Shown here one piece after another: positions 18,270 through 27,528 of a DNA stretch of 64,000 nucleotides. The translations under genes were made by a program, and so were the position numbers. Origin of the DNA: Bradyrhizobium neotropicale (GTDB taxonomy: Bacteria > Pseudomonadota > Alphaproteobacteria > Rhizobiales > Xanthobacteraceae). Every line of letters begins with the position of its first letter. Positions within the stretch are counted from its first letter, which is position 1. Location of the stretch: positions 1-64,000 of the forward strand of contig NZ_LSEF01000024.1 in assembly GCF_001641695.1 (NCBI RefSeq), given 5' to 3'. A model generated the notes under the pieces. The model was not told the origin of the DNA. It saw only the letters and a list, made by a program, of their open reading frames with translations, and ran no database searches.

Positions 18270-19154
18270 TCAGATATTGAAATAGCAGGGCTGGTCGATA
18301 TCCTCGATCAGCCCTTTTTCTTTCGCTGCCCAGCCGAGCAGGGCGCGCGTCTTCGCACTCGAGGTCGGGACGTCGATGCCCGCAAATTGCGCGAACCAGC
18401 CGAAATGACCGACCGCCTCCTCGGGCGACTTCGAGACCACGGGCACGCCGAGCCGGCGGCCGATGACTTCCGCGATGGATTTGAACGGCACGCCTTCCTC
18501 GGCGATGGCGTGATAGCGCTTCGCCGTCGCGCCGTGCTCCAGCGCGAGCCGGTAGAGGCGCGCGGCGTCAAAGCGATGCGCGGCCGGCCAGCGGTTGCTG
18601 CCGTCGCCGAGATAGGCCGAGACGCCTTTCTGACGTGCGAGATTGATCAGGATCGGCACGAAGCCGTGGTCGCCCTCGCCGTGAGTTGAGGGCGGCAGCC
18701 GCACCACCCCTGCGCGCACGCCGCGCTCCGTGAGCTCCTCGGCTGTGGCTTCCGACACGCGGGGGAACTGGCGGGCAGGTGCATCGTCCTCGGTCGCAAG
18801 GCGGCCGGGCGCGAGCAGAGCGACACCGGAGGTGACGATGAGGGGGCGATCGGAGCCCTCGAGCGGCTCGCCGAGCGCCAGGATGGCGCGGCGGTCGAGT
18901 TCGCAATTGTCGGCGAATTTCGAGAAGTCGTGATTGAAGGCGAGATGGAGCACGCCGTCCGCCGCGGCCGCGCCGCTGCGCAAGGACGCGTGGTCCTCCA
19001 GCGACCCGCGATGGACCTCGGCCCCCATCGCCGCGAGCGCGGCCGCGCCTGCATCGCTGCGGGCGAGCCCGGCGACGCGATGGTCGGCCGCGATCAGGTC
19101 CCGAACGACGGCGGAGCCGACGAAGCCGGTGGCGCCGGTGACGAAAACACGCAT
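18270..19154 (-). CDS. SDR-family NAD(P)-dependent epimerase/reductase
   Basis: An extended-type short-chain dehydrogenase of 294 residues with the Rossmann motif [12 protein letters not shown] at residues 6-17. The usual YxxxK is replaced in this subgroup, as seen in other atypical SDRs related to plant-type reductases. Start at 19154 is preceded by AGGAG. Substrate unknown. It diverges from an HTH regulator across a 91-bp gap, which suggests that regulator controls it. Confidence 0.8.
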   Translation of the reverse strand: MRVFVTGATGFVGSAVVRDLIAADHRVAGLARSDAGAAALAAMGAEVHRGSLEDHASLRSGAAAADGVLHLAFNHDFSKFADNCELDRRAILALGEPLEGSDRPLIVTSGVALLAPGRLATEDDAPARQFPRVSEATAEELTERGVRAGVVRLPPSTHGEGDHGFVPILINLARQKGVSAYLGDGSNRWPAAHRFDAARLYRLALEHGATAKRYHAIAEEGVPFKSIAEVIGRRLGVPVVSKSPEEAVGHFGWFAQFAGIDVPTSSAKTRALLGWAAKEKGLIEDIDQPCYFNI

Positions 19155-19199
19155 GAGGCAATCTCCTGAGTTGGTGGAGACGACCATCTGCGCTAGGAA

Positions 19200-19231
19200 T
19201 ATCCCGGTAAAGTAGTGATGTTATCGGGGTA
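19200..19231. promoter_or_regulatory. Direct repeats in the SDR/regulator divergent promoter
   Basis: TATCCCGGTA (19200-19209) and TATCGGGGTA (19222-19231) share 8 of 10 bases and are spaced 22 bp, two helical turns, in the 91-bp gap. They are the best candidate operators for the divergent HTH regulator. Confidence 0.4.
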
Positions 19232-19245
19232 TAAAAGTTACCAGG

Positions 19246-20082
19246 ATGAGCGAGACGGCCACCAGCGAGAACCTGCTCGGGACCTACCTGAGGGACCGCC
19301 GCACCCGTCTGGATGCAGCGGCGTTCGGCTTCGGCGGCAGCCGCCGGCGCACGCCCGGGCTGCGGCGCGAGGAGGTGGCGCAGCGCGCCAGCATCAGCGC
19401 CACGTGGTACACTTGGCTCGAGCAGGGGCGCGGCGGCGCGCCGTCGGCCGACGTGCTCGACCGCATCGCCCGCGCGCTGATGCTGACCGACGTCGAGCGC
19501 GAGCATCTGTTCCTGATCGGGCTCGGTCGCCCGCCCGAGGTGCGCTACCAGGCGGCCGAGGGCGTCTCGCCGCGGCTGCAGCGCGTGCTCGACGCATTCG
19601 AAGTCAGCCCGGCTCTGGTGCGGACCGCAACCTGGGACGTCGTCGCCTGGAATCGCGCGGCAAGCGCCGTGTTGACGGACTACGGCGCGATACCGCCGGG
19701 ACAGCGCAACATTCTGCGCTTCATCTTCTGCGACCCGCGCGTCCGCGCCGCCCAGCATGACTGGGACAGCGTGGCAAGGTTCGTGGTCGCAGCCTTCAGG
19801 GCCGATGCGGCGCGTGCGGGCGCTGTCTCCCACGTCGCCGACTTCGTCGACGAGCTCTGCCGCTCAAGCCCCGAGTTCGCCGCACTCTGGCGCGACAACG
19901 ACGTGCGCCACCATGGCGACGGCACCAAGAGGCTGCGCCACCCCGTTCACGGGCCGATGGCGTTCGAATATTCGAGCTTCGCCGTCGAGGGGCGCTCCGA
20001 TCTCAGCATGATCGTCTACAACCCGGCGACGCCCGCGGACGCCGATCGCATCAGGACGGTACTCGCCGAGCGCGGCGACTGA
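19246..20082 (+). CDS. XRE-type HTH regulator with MmyB-like ligand domain
   Basis: A 278-residue regulator. The N-terminal HTH (LGTYLRDRRTRLD, RRTPGLRREEVAQRASISATWYTWLEQG) belongs to the class with the RRTPGLRREE signature. It is followed by an MmyB-like domain (VVAWNRAASAVLTDY, RNILRFIFCDPRVR, FRADAARA, HPVHGPMAFEYSSFAV) that in other members binds a hydrophobic ligand. It probably represses the divergent SDR gene and itself, relieved by a small molecule, as for many such pairs. Confidence 0.88.
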   Translation: MSETATSENLLGTYLRDRRTRLDAAAFGFGGSRRRTPGLRREEVAQRASISATWYTWLEQGRGGAPSADVLDRIARALMLTDVEREHLFLIGLGRPPEVRYQAAEGVSPRLQRVLDAFEVSPALVRTATWDVVAWNRAASAVLTDYGAIPPGQRNILRFIFCDPRVRAAQHDWDSVARFVVAAFRADAARAGAVSHVADFVDELCRSSPEFAALWRDNDVRHHGDGTKRLRHPVHGPMAFEYSSFAVEGRSDLSMIVYNPATPADADRIRTVLAERGD

Positions 20083-20147
20083 CGGAATTCACCGCCTCGC
20101 GCGTTTAACCCGCATCTAGCACTTCACGCGAAGGGCGGGGCGGCATC

Positions 20148-22253
20148 GTGGGCAAGGCGGCTGTGAATCGAATTGTGTTGCAGGCGGCGGAGCATTTTGC
20201 ATCCGGCCGGACTGACGAGGCCGATGCGCTCTGCGCGGAGGCGCTGAAAGCGCAGCCGGATCATCTGCCGGCGTTGCACCTGTCCGCCGTGGTCGCCTTC
20301 GTCACCGATCGTGCGGCCGCCGGCGTCGCGCTGCTCAACCGCGTGTTCGACATCGACCCCGATCATGCGCCGGCGCTCGTCACCCTCGGCGATGCGCTTG
20401 CGGTCAAGGGCGAGCGCGAAGGGGCGGTGGCGGCGTTCCGGCGCGCGCTGCTCAGGCTGCCGCGCGATGCCGGCCTCCACACCAAGCTCGGCGTGGCGCT
20501 CGGCGAGCTCTCGCGCTTCGATGAGGCCGAGGCAGCCTACCGTCGCGCGATCGCGCTCGATCAGCATCTGACGCGGGCCTGCTTCAATCTCGCCGTGGTG
20601 CTGGCGGAGCAGGGGCGGCCGGCGGAAGCGGAGGACGCCTATCGCGCCGTCATCGCGCGCGAGCCGGACTATCCGGGCGCCTGGCTCAATCTCGGCAATG
20701 TGCTTGCGGACCAGTCGCGGCATGCCGACGCCGCAGCAGCTTATCGTTGCGCCCTTGAGGCCGATCCCGACGATTCAGGGCTGCTCTGCAACCTCGGCGC
20801 CGCGCTCTATCGGCAGGGGCTGCTCGATGAGGCGATCGTCCAGTATCGCCGCGCGACGCAGCTTGCGCCGGACGATCTTCCGGTGCTGCGCCTGCTCGGC
20901 CTCGTCCTGCATGAGGCCGGCCATCTGCCCGACGCTGCGGAGGCCTATCAGCAAATTTGCGCGCGCGATCCGGCCGATCATGTGATCGCGAGCAATCTCG
21001 GCGCCTGCCTGTGCGAGCTCGGTGCGCTCGACGACGCCATCGCGGCTTGCGAGCGCGCGCTGGCGCTGAAGCCCGACCATGCGTCGGCCTGGACCAATCT
21101 CGGCATCATCTTCGAGAAGCAGGATCGCGTCGAAGACGCGGTCGCCGTGCACCGGAGCGCGGTCGCTGCCGATCCCAGCCATGCCAAGGGCCACGCCAAT
21201 CTCGCGGTCGCCTTGCGCAATGCCGGCGAGATCGACGAGGCGCTCGCGGTCTCGCATCGGGCGATCGCGCTCGATCCCGGGCAGCCGCTCGGGCAGTACA
21301 ATCATGCGCATTTCCTGCTGATGAACGGCAAGTTCGCTGATGGCTTCGAGGCCTATCAGTGGCGGCGCAAATGCAAGACGCTGTCGGACGGCGATCCGAC
21401 CTTCAGCGAGCCGGAATGGCGGGGAGACCCGCTTCATGGCCGCACGCTGCTGCTGTTCGCCGAATACGGGCTCGGCGACGCCCTGCATTTCGTGCGCTAT
21501 CTGCCGATGGTGGCGGCAAAGGGCGGATCGATCATCCTTCAGGTGCAGCCCGCGCTGGCGTCGCTGCTGCGGACACTGCCCGGCGTGACGGTCATCCCGC
21601 GCGGCGAGCCGCTGCCGCTGTTCGACGTGCAATTGCCGCTGATGAGCCTGCCGCGCGTGTTCGGCACCACGCTCGATACCATTCCCGCCGATGTTCCCTA
21701 TCTCCATCCGGATCCTGCCAAACTGGCGCGCTGGCAGGCTGCGCTCGGTGACGCGGCCGCGCTGAAGGTCGGTGTGGTCTGGGCCGGCAATGCCAGGCAC
21801 AAGGGCGACCGGCAGCGTTCGCTGTCAGCCGAAGCCGTGCTGCCGCGCCTCATCATGCCGGGCGTGCAACTCTACAGTCTGCAAAAAGAGCCGCGGCCGG
21901 AAGATGGTCCGGTGCTCACGGCGCTCGGCAGCGAGGTTATCGATCTCGCACCCGCGCTCGGCGATTTCTCCGATACGGCGGCCGCGGTTGCGGCGCTGGA
22001 TCTCGTCATCGCCGTCGATACGTCGGTGGCGCATCTTGCCGGCGCGCTCGGCAGGCCGGTGTGGGTGCTGCTCCCTTACGCACTCGACTGGCGCTGGCTG
22101 CGCGATCGCGAGGACAGTCCGTGGTACCCGACCATGCGGCTGTTTCGCCAGCGCCGGCCGCGCGAATGGGACGATCCGCTGATGCGGATGGCGGCCGCGC
22201 TCGCGGTCCTCGCCGCGAAACGCGCTAGCCAAAGCGCGACGAGATCGGGATGA
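20148..22253 (+). CDS. TPR protein with C-terminal glycosyltransferase-like domain
   Basis: A 701-residue cytoplasmic protein. Residues about 10-390 are tandem TPRs with 34-residue spacing (for example AWLNLGNVLADQSRHADAAAAY). The C-terminal part resembles a GT-B/glycosyltransferase family 9-type domain: LLLFAEYGLGDALHFVRYLP, GVVWAGNARHKGDRQRSL, LVIAVDTSVAHLAGALGRPVWVLLP. The start is a GTG after a GC-rich AAGGGCGGGG. It may modify protein or polysaccharide; no partner genes are adjacent. Confidence 0.85.
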   Translation: MGKAAVNRIVLQAAEHFASGRTDEADALCAEALKAQPDHLPALHLSAVVAFVTDRAAAGVALLNRVFDIDPDHAPALVTLGDALAVKGEREGAVAAFRRALLRLPRDAGLHTKLGVALGELSRFDEAEAAYRRAIALDQHLTRACFNLAVVLAEQGRPAEAEDAYRAVIAREPDYPGAWLNLGNVLADQSRHADAAAAYRCALEADPDDSGLLCNLGAALYRQGLLDEAIVQYRRATQLAPDDLPVLRLLGLVLHEAGHLPDAAEAYQQICARDPADHVIASNLGACLCELGALDDAIAACERALALKPDHASAWTNLGIIFEKQDRVEDAVAVHRSAVAADPSHAKGHANLAVALRNAGEIDEALAVSHRAIALDPGQPLGQYNHAHFLLMNGKFADGFEAYQWRRKCKTLSDGDPTFSEPEWRGDPLHGRTLLLFAEYGLGDALHFVRYLPMVAAKGGSIILQVQPALASLLRTLPGVTVIPRGEPLPLFDVQLPLMSLPRVFGTTLDTIPADVPYLHPDPAKLARWQAALGDAAALKVGVVWAGNARHKGDRQRSLSAEAVLPRLIMPGVQLYSLQKEPRPEDGPVLTALGSEVIDLAPALGDFSDTAAAVAALDLVIAVDTSVAHLAGALGRPVWVLLPYALDWRWLRDREDSPWYPTMRLFRQRRPREWDDPLMRMAAALAVLAAKRASQSATRSG

Positions 22254-22260
22254 ATCGTCG

Positions 22261-22330
22261 TCGCGCTTTAGGTTTTTGTTTGAGCATGATCTTTTCGGAA
22301 AACCGCTGCACACTTTTCCGCATCATGCTC
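22261..22330. repeat. Bradyrhizobium-type hairpin repeat, copy 1
   Basis: An outer stem GAGCATGAT/ATCATGCTC (22282-22290, 22322-22330) and an inner stem CGGAAAA/TTTTCCG (22296-22302, 22314-22320) surround CCGCTGCACAC. It is closely related to copy 2 at 32340-32408. It ends on the last stop-codon base of the FAD oxidoreductase gene and could act as a transcription-ending or RNA-stabilising structure between the two convergent genes. Confidence 0.9.
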
Positions 22331-23562
22331 TAGAAGCGCTCGGGCCGGTACGGCGCCGGATCGATCGACGGCGTTTCGCCGCTCATCATCTCCGCGAGCA
22401 GGCGTCCGGTTGCGGGTCCCAGTGTAAAGCCCTGGTGGCCGTGGCCAAAATTCATCCAGAGACCGCGGTGGCGTGGCGCGGGGCCGAGCACCGGCAGCAT
22501 GTCCGGCGTGCAGGGGCGCGTGCCGAACCAAGGCTCGGGCTCGACGCGGCCGCCGAGATCGAGCAGTTCTCGCGCGGAAGCTTCGGCACTCGCAAGCTGG
22601 ATAGGCGTTGCCGGCGCGTCCGGCCCGGTCAGCTCCGCCCCGGTCGTGATGCGGATGCCCTTGGCCATCGGCCCCATCGCGTAGCCTCGTGCCGTATCGA
22701 CCAGCGGCAGATCGAGGGAGCTGCCGCCGCTATAGTGCATGTGGTAGCCGCGCTTGCGCACCAGTGGAATGCGGTAGCCGAATTTGTACAGGAGATCGGG
22801 TGACCACGGCCCAAGCGTCACAACGACGGCGGCAGCATCGATGCGTCCCGCGTCGGTGTCGACCGACCAGCCCGTCGCGGTCTGCCGCAAGGTGTTTGCG
22901 TCGCCGCGCAAGAGCGTGCCGCCGTGCCGCTCGAACAGCGCCGCATAGGCCGCGACGAGCGCGCCGGGATCGGACACGGTCCATGGCTCGAGCCAATGGA
23001 TGGCGCCGGGAAGATCATCGCGGATCAGCGGCTCGGCCTTGGCAAGCTCGCTGCCCGAGAGGACGCGGAACTTCACGCCGAAATCGCGCTGGTTTTCCTC
23101 TGCAGTCTTGATCGCGAGCTCGAACGCGACGGGGTCGCGATGCAGGAGGCGATAGCCGGCGCGGCGGATGAGATTGTCGGCGTGGGCCTCGCGGATCAGG
23201 ATGTCGTGTTCCGGTGTTGCATAGGCGATCAGGCGCGCCCAGGCCTCGATCGCCTCGCGATGCCGCTTCGGCGCCGAATGCCACCAGTAGCGGAGCAGGG
23301 GCTCGACGTGGCGGTGGAGAGACGTAAGGCTGTAGCGCACGTCATTGGTGCGGCCGGTCGCGATCTTCAGCAGCGTCGAAAAGTCGCGCGGCATCGGATA
23401 GGGCCGGACGGCTTCCGCCTGGATCATCCCGGCATTGCCGTAGCTGGTCTCGCGGCCCGGCTCCCTGCGGTCGACGAGGGTCACGGTCCAGCCGCGTTTC
23501 CGCAGATGCAGCGCGGCGCCTACGCCGACCATGCCGCCGCCGAGAACGATAGCGCTTTGCAT
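22330..23562 (-). CDS. FAD-dependent amino acid oxidase/dehydrogenase (DadA-like)
   Basis: A 410-residue DAO-family oxidoreductase with the dinucleotide motif VLGGGMVGVGAALHL at residues 6-20, ETSYGNAGMIQAEAVRPYP as in D-amino acid dehydrogenases, and FGHGHQGFTLGPATGRLLAEM at the C-terminus that closes the FAD site. It probably oxidises a D-amino acid or related imino/amino acid. It lies 17 bp downstream of an MFS transporter remnant that has lost its 5' end and promoter, so although the gene is intact its expression may be impaired. Confidence 0.85.
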   Translation of the reverse strand: MQSAIVLGGGMVGVGAALHLRKRGWTVTLVDRREPGRETSYGNAGMIQAEAVRPYPMPRDFSTLLKIATGRTNDVRYSLTSLHRHVEPLLRYWWHSAPKRHREAIEAWARLIAYATPEHDILIREAHADNLIRRAGYRLLHRDPVAFELAIKTAEENQRDFGVKFRVLSGSELAKAEPLIRDDLPGAIHWLEPWTVSDPGALVAAYAALFERHGGTLLRGDANTLRQTATGWSVDTDAGRIDAAAVVVTLGPWSPDLLYKFGYRIPLVRKRGYHMHYSGGSSLDLPLVDTARGYAMGPMAKGIRITTGAELTGPDAPATPIQLASAEASARELLDLGGRVEPEPWFGTRPCTPDMLPVLGPAPRHRGLWMNFGHGHQGFTLGPATGRLLAEMMSGETPSIDPAPYRPERF

Positions 23563-23579
23563 GGGCAGAAAACCTCCTG

Positions 23580-24095
23580 TCAGGCCGGACTCGGCGCGAG
23601 CTTCGGCTGGGTAGCGCGGATCGTCGCGGCGACGACGACGGACATCGCGGTCATGGCCACCGGAAAGCCGAAGGCGGCGTCGAACGATCCGGTTCCGGTT
23701 ACGATGAAGCCCATCACGGCGGGCGCCACGAAACCTGCACTCTGGCCGCCCAGATTGACCATGCCGACACCGGATCCGATCTGGTCGTCACGGAGCAGTT
23801 TGGTCGGAAGTGCGATCACCTAGGCGAAGACGAAGGATTTGAAGAAGTAGACCACCGATTGGTAGATGATCAGCGCCGAGACCGTTTCCGCCTTGTACAT
23901 GGCGTAGAGGAAGATGCCGGTCAACTCGGAGCTGCCGATCAGGAGGTATTTTTCGCGTTCGGCGAAGAACCCGTCATCACCCAGCCGCCGATCGCAATCG
24001 CGATCGTCGCCATCGCGAACGGGATCGGCGCCACCACGCCGACGGTCCTGAGATCGAGTCCGCGCTGTTGCAGCAGATAGAGCGGTATCCAGCGC
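23580..24095 (-). pseudogene. MFS transporter remnant (C-terminal half, broken)
   Basis: On the minus strand, reading from the right: RWIPLYLLQQRGLDL starts homology abruptly, then GGWVMTG runs into a frameshift near 23960-23985; reading continues in another frame (FFAEREKYLLIG, YAMYKAETVSALI) to an in-frame TAG at 23820-23822, and after it VIALPTKLLRDDQIGSGVG to the natural C-terminus. The order of segments matches the second half of an anion:cation symporter-type MFS protein. At least three lesions (5' loss, frameshift, stop) show it is dead. Confidence 0.8.
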
Positions 24096-24376
24096 GTTCG
24101 CTCGCTGAATTCGGCCTGCTGCTGCGCCATGCCGGCGAGGAATATTTTCTGGTGACGAGGGGCAAGGTAGCCGTCCACACCGAGTTCTACGCGCCGGAGA
24201 TTCTCGGCGTCGGCGACGGCATCTATCTCGATAGCACCATGGGCCACGCGTATCTCAATGCGGGCGAGGGGCCGGCAACGGGCATCTGCCTCTGCACCAG
24301 CGAGGCGTCGGATCTCCACGACCAGCTCCGTCAGATCGTGGTCCGCGCCGCGCCGCTCAACGACGAACGCCAATAG
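24096..24376 (+). pseudogene. C-terminal cupin fragment of an HTH-cupin regulator
   Basis: ARSLAEFGLLLRHAGEEYFLV, GKVAVHTEFYAPEILGVGDGIYLDS and MGHAYLNAGEG form the cupin domain usual at the C-terminus of XRE-cupin regulators. The HTH half is missing: upstream sequence immediately becomes the opposite-strand MFS remnant. A frame is open from 24068 but its first residues are antisense MFS. I read it as half of a divergent regulator/transporter pair that lost both 5' ends in one deletion. Confidence 0.75.
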
Positions 24377-24400
24377 CGGCGAGGCCTCGTGCACAAGAAA

Positions 24401-24425
24401 ACGCCCGGCCAAGCCGGGCGTTTTT
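24401..24425. terminator. Bidirectional intrinsic terminator at the rne 3' end
   Basis: A 9-bp stem ACGCCCGGC/GCCGGGCGT with loop CAA is flanked by TTTTT on the plus side and by TTTTCTT on the minus side. It sits between the cupin fragment and the end of rne and can serve both strands. Confidence 0.88.
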
Positions 24426-24441
24426 GCGTGGAAGGTTCGGC

Positions 24442-27400
24442 TTACTCGCCGCCGCCGAAGCGGCGCGACCACCAGCCGGCGCGACGCGGCGCGGCCGGCG
24501 TTTCGCCTGCCTCTTGCGGCGCGGGTTCCGGAGCAGGAGCGGGCGGAGCAACCGGCTCGGTTGCCTGCGCAACCGGTGTTGCCGGCTCGGGCTGGCTGTT
24601 GAGCATGAAGCTCACCTTTTCCCGGACCGTGGAGCGGCGTCGCGCGGCCTTGTCGTCGGCGGCTGGCTCGTCCGTTGTGGCAGAGGCCGGTTCGGGTTGG
24701 GCTGGCGCTTCTGCCTCCACCTCATGGCGCGGCTCGGGCTGCGCGACCTGCAGCTCGGCGCTTGCCTCGACGGGTTCCGTATCCGCGATCGAAGGCGCGT
24801 CTTCGCGGCTGTCGAAGTCGGCAACTGCGTCGCTCACTTCCGAGGGCAGATTGGCGTTCAGTTCGTCGCTGATCGAACCGGCGAGACCTTCCTCGCCGCC
24901 GGCACCACGCCGACGGCGTCCGCCGCGGCGACCGCGCCGGCGCCGGCGTTCGCCGCCGCCCTGCTGTTCGCCGCGAGCCTGCTGTTCCTCGGCCTCGTCG
25001 CCGTCCTGTTCGGTGGCCTCAGCGTCTTCGTCCGCCTCGCCTGCTATCACGGCTGCATCGGGCAGGGTTGGCGCGCTGTCCTCGCGAAGCTCGCCCTCGC
25101 GCTGGCCACCGCGGCCGCGCCGACGCCGGCGGCGCCGGCGACGCTGGCCGTCCTGTTCGGGCGAGGCTTCGCCGGCGGCCTCTTCGGCAAGACCTTCGGT
25201 CTCTTCGCTCTCGACCTCGGATTCGAGCTCCGAATCGAACTCCTCCTCGTCATAGGCCTCTTCAGCCATGGGCGGCGGGCTTGCCGCTGCCTGCGCCGCG
25301 AGCAGCGCCTTGGCGGCTTCCAGCGTATGCACCTGCTCGCCGCGGTCGATGACGTAGGCCTGCGGACCGCTGACGCTCGCGTCGGCGATGACCGACAGCG
25401 TGACCTTGAAGCTGTTCTCGAGGTCGCGCAGATGGCCGCGCTTGTGATTGAGCACGTAGAGCGCGACGTCGGTGCGGGTGCGGACCACGAGATTGTGGGT
25501 CGCGCCTTTCATCAGGATCTCTTCGAGGCCGCGCAGGAGCTGGAGCGCAACCGAGGACACCGAGCGGACATGGCCGGTGCCGCCGCAATGCGGGCAGGGA
25601 TCCGTCGAGGATTCCAGCACGCTGGCGCGGATGCGCTGGCGTGACATCTCCAGAAGGCCGAAATGCGAGATGCGCCCGACCTGGATGCGCGCGCGGTCCT
25701 GCCGGAGGCAATCGGACAGCTTGCGCTCGACCGCACGATTGTTGCGCTTCTCGTCCATGTCGATGAAGTCGATGACGATCAGGCCGGCGAGGTCGCGCAG
25801 GCGAAGCTGGCGGGCGACCTCTTCGGCCGCTTCCAGATTGGTCTTGAGCGCGGTGTCCTCGATATGATGCTCGCGCGTCGAGCGGCCGGAGTTCACGTCG
25901 ATCGAGACCAGCGCCTCGGTCTGGTTGATCACGATGTAGCCGCCGGAGCGCAATTGCACGGTCGGCGAGAACATCGCGTCGAGCTGGCTCTCGACGCCCA
26001 TGCGCGAGAACAGCGGCTGGCCGTCGCGATACTGCTTCACCGCGCTGACATTGGCCGGCATCAGCATCTTCATGAAGTCGCGTGCTTCGCGGTAGCCGGA
26101 CTCGCCCGCCACCTGAATCTCGTCGATCTCCTTGTTGTAGAGGTCGCGCAGCGAGCGCTTGATCAGCGAGCCTTCCTCGTAGACGAGGGTCGGCGCCTGC
26201 GACCGCAGCGTCAGGTCGCGCACCGTCTCCCACATCCGGATCAGATATTCGAAATCGCGCTTGATCTCGGGCTTGGTGCGGGAGGCACCGGCGGTCCGCA
26301 GGATGATGCCCATGCCCTCGGGCACGTCGAGGTCCTGCACCACTTCCTTCAGGCGCGAGCGATCCTGCGCACTGGTGATCTTGCGGCTGATGCCGCCGCC
26401 GCGCGCGGTGTTCGGCATCAGGACGGCATAGCGGCCGGCGAGCGACAGATAGGTCGTCAGCGCCGCGCCCTTGTTGCCGCGCTCTTCCTTGACCACCTGC
26501 ACCAGCATCACCTGGCGGCGCTTGATGACTTCCTGGATCTTGTACTGGCGGCGCGGGCGGAAGGTGCGCTCCGGCACTTCCTCGAGCACGTCGTCGCCGC
26601 CGACGGATTCGACGACTTCCTCTTCGGCTTCCTCACCGTCTTCGCCATCCTCGGCGTCGTCATCATTGGCCGGCTCGGCATGCGGCGTCTCGGCGCTCTC
26701 ACCGGCCGCATAAACGGCGTCCGCCGGCTCGACGGCGGCGGTCACGGCTTCGGCCAGGGCCTCAGCGTGTGCTTCGCCCGCCGGCACTTCGGCCGCGATC
26801 GTTTCCCGCGGCTGCTCGGCGGTGAATTCGCTGGCGACAACCGGCTCGGCTCCCACGGCTGCGACGGGCGCCTCGTCGTCATGATGGTGGTCGTGCGCGT
26901 GATGATCGTGCTCGTCCGTGTGGTCATGGTCATCGTGATCATGCGCGTGATGCTCATCATCATGGTCGTGATGATGATCGTCGTGCCCATGCTCGTCGTG
27001 ATCGTGGTCATGGTCATGCGCCTCGAACGCGCCGTGCTCGCCCTCGTGCGGGACGCCCTCGGCGTGCTCCGGCAGCGCCTCGCCTGCGAGCGGCTGGGCG
27101 GCGGGATCGCTGCCTGCCTCGAGGCCCTCAACGATGTCGCTCTGTACGCGCTCGCCATGACCGCGGCGGCGCGCATTGCGATGGCGCGAGCGGCGGCGGC
27201 CGTGCGAACGGTTCTCGTTTTCCTCCTCGGCTTCGCGATGGGCCTGCTCCTCGGCCTCGATCAGCGCCTGCCGGTCGGCAACCGGGATCTGGTAGTAGTC
27301 GGGATGAATTTCGCTGAAGGCGAGGAAGCCGTGGCGGTTGCCACCATATTCGACGAAAGCGGCCTGGAGCGAGGGTTCGACCCGGGTGACCTTGGCGAGA

Positions 27401-27528
27401 TAGATGTTCCCGCGCAGTTGCTTGCGTTGCGCAGTCTCGAAATCAAACTCTTCGACGCGATTGCCGCGGACCACAACGACCCGGGTCTCTTCCGGGTGGG
27501 TGGCATCGATCAACATCTTGTTGGGCAT
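24442..27528 (-). CDS. rne: Ribonuclease E/G with His/Asp-rich S1 insert
   Basis: The 1028-residue endoribonuclease that initiates mRNA decay and processes rRNA. The S1 domain starts at NIYLAKVTRVEPSLQAAFVEYGG (41-63), is interrupted by a roughly 245-residue insert, and resumes at QVMLVQVVKEERGNKG. The catalytic Mg-binding region includes GGYIVINQTEALVSIDVNSG and IVIDFIDMDEKRN; the Zn-link is DPCPHCGGTGHV. The insert has a basic patch (SHGRRRSRHRNARRR) and a 50-residue His/Asp run at 171-220. The C-terminal 250 residues are disordered Glu/Arg/Pro-rich with Arg clusters (likely RNA and partner binding). Confidence 0.95.
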   Translation of the reverse strand: MPNKMLIDATHPEETRVVVVRGNRVEEFDFETAQRKQLRGNIYLAKVTRVEPSLQAAFVEYGGNRHGFLAFSEIHPDYYQIPVADRQALIEAEEQAHREAEEENENRSHGRRRSRHRNARRRGHGERVQSDIVEGLEAGSDPAAQPLAGEALPEHAEGVPHEGEHGAFEAHDHDHDHDEHGHDDHHHDHDDEHHAHDHDDHDHTDEHDHHAHDHHHDDEAPVAAVGAEPVVASEFTAEQPRETIAAEVPAGEAHAEALAEAVTAAVEPADAVYAAGESAETPHAEPANDDDAEDGEDGEEAEEEVVESVGGDDVLEEVPERTFRPRRQYKIQEVIKRRQVMLVQVVKEERGNKGAALTTYLSLAGRYAVLMPNTARGGGISRKITSAQDRSRLKEVVQDLDVPEGMGIILRTAGASRTKPEIKRDFEYLIRMWETVRDLTLRSQAPTLVYEEGSLIKRSLRDLYNKEIDEIQVAGESGYREARDFMKMLMPANVSAVKQYRDGQPLFSRMGVESQLDAMFSPTVQLRSGGYIVINQTEALVSIDVNSGRSTREHHIEDTALKTNLEAAEEVARQLRLRDLAGLIVIDFIDMDEKRNNRAVERKLSDCLRQDRARIQVGRISHFGLLEMSRQRIRASVLESSTDPCPHCGGTGHVRSVSSVALQLLRGLEEILMKGATHNLVVRTRTDVALYVLNHKRGHLRDLENSFKVTLSVIADASVSGPQAYVIDRGEQVHTLEAAKALLAAQAAASPPPMAEEAYDEEEFDSELESEVESEETEGLAEEAAGEASPEQDGQRRRRRRRRRGRGGQREGELREDSAPTLPDAAVIAGEADEDAEATEQDGDEAEEQQARGEQQGGGERRRRRGRRGGRRRRGAGGEEGLAGSISDELNANLPSEVSDAVADFDSREDAPSIADTEPVEASAELQVAQPEPRHEVEAEAPAQPEPASATTDEPAADDKAARRRSTVREKVSFMLNSQPEPATPVAQATEPVAPPAPAPEPAPQEAGETPAAPRRAGWWSRRFGGGE

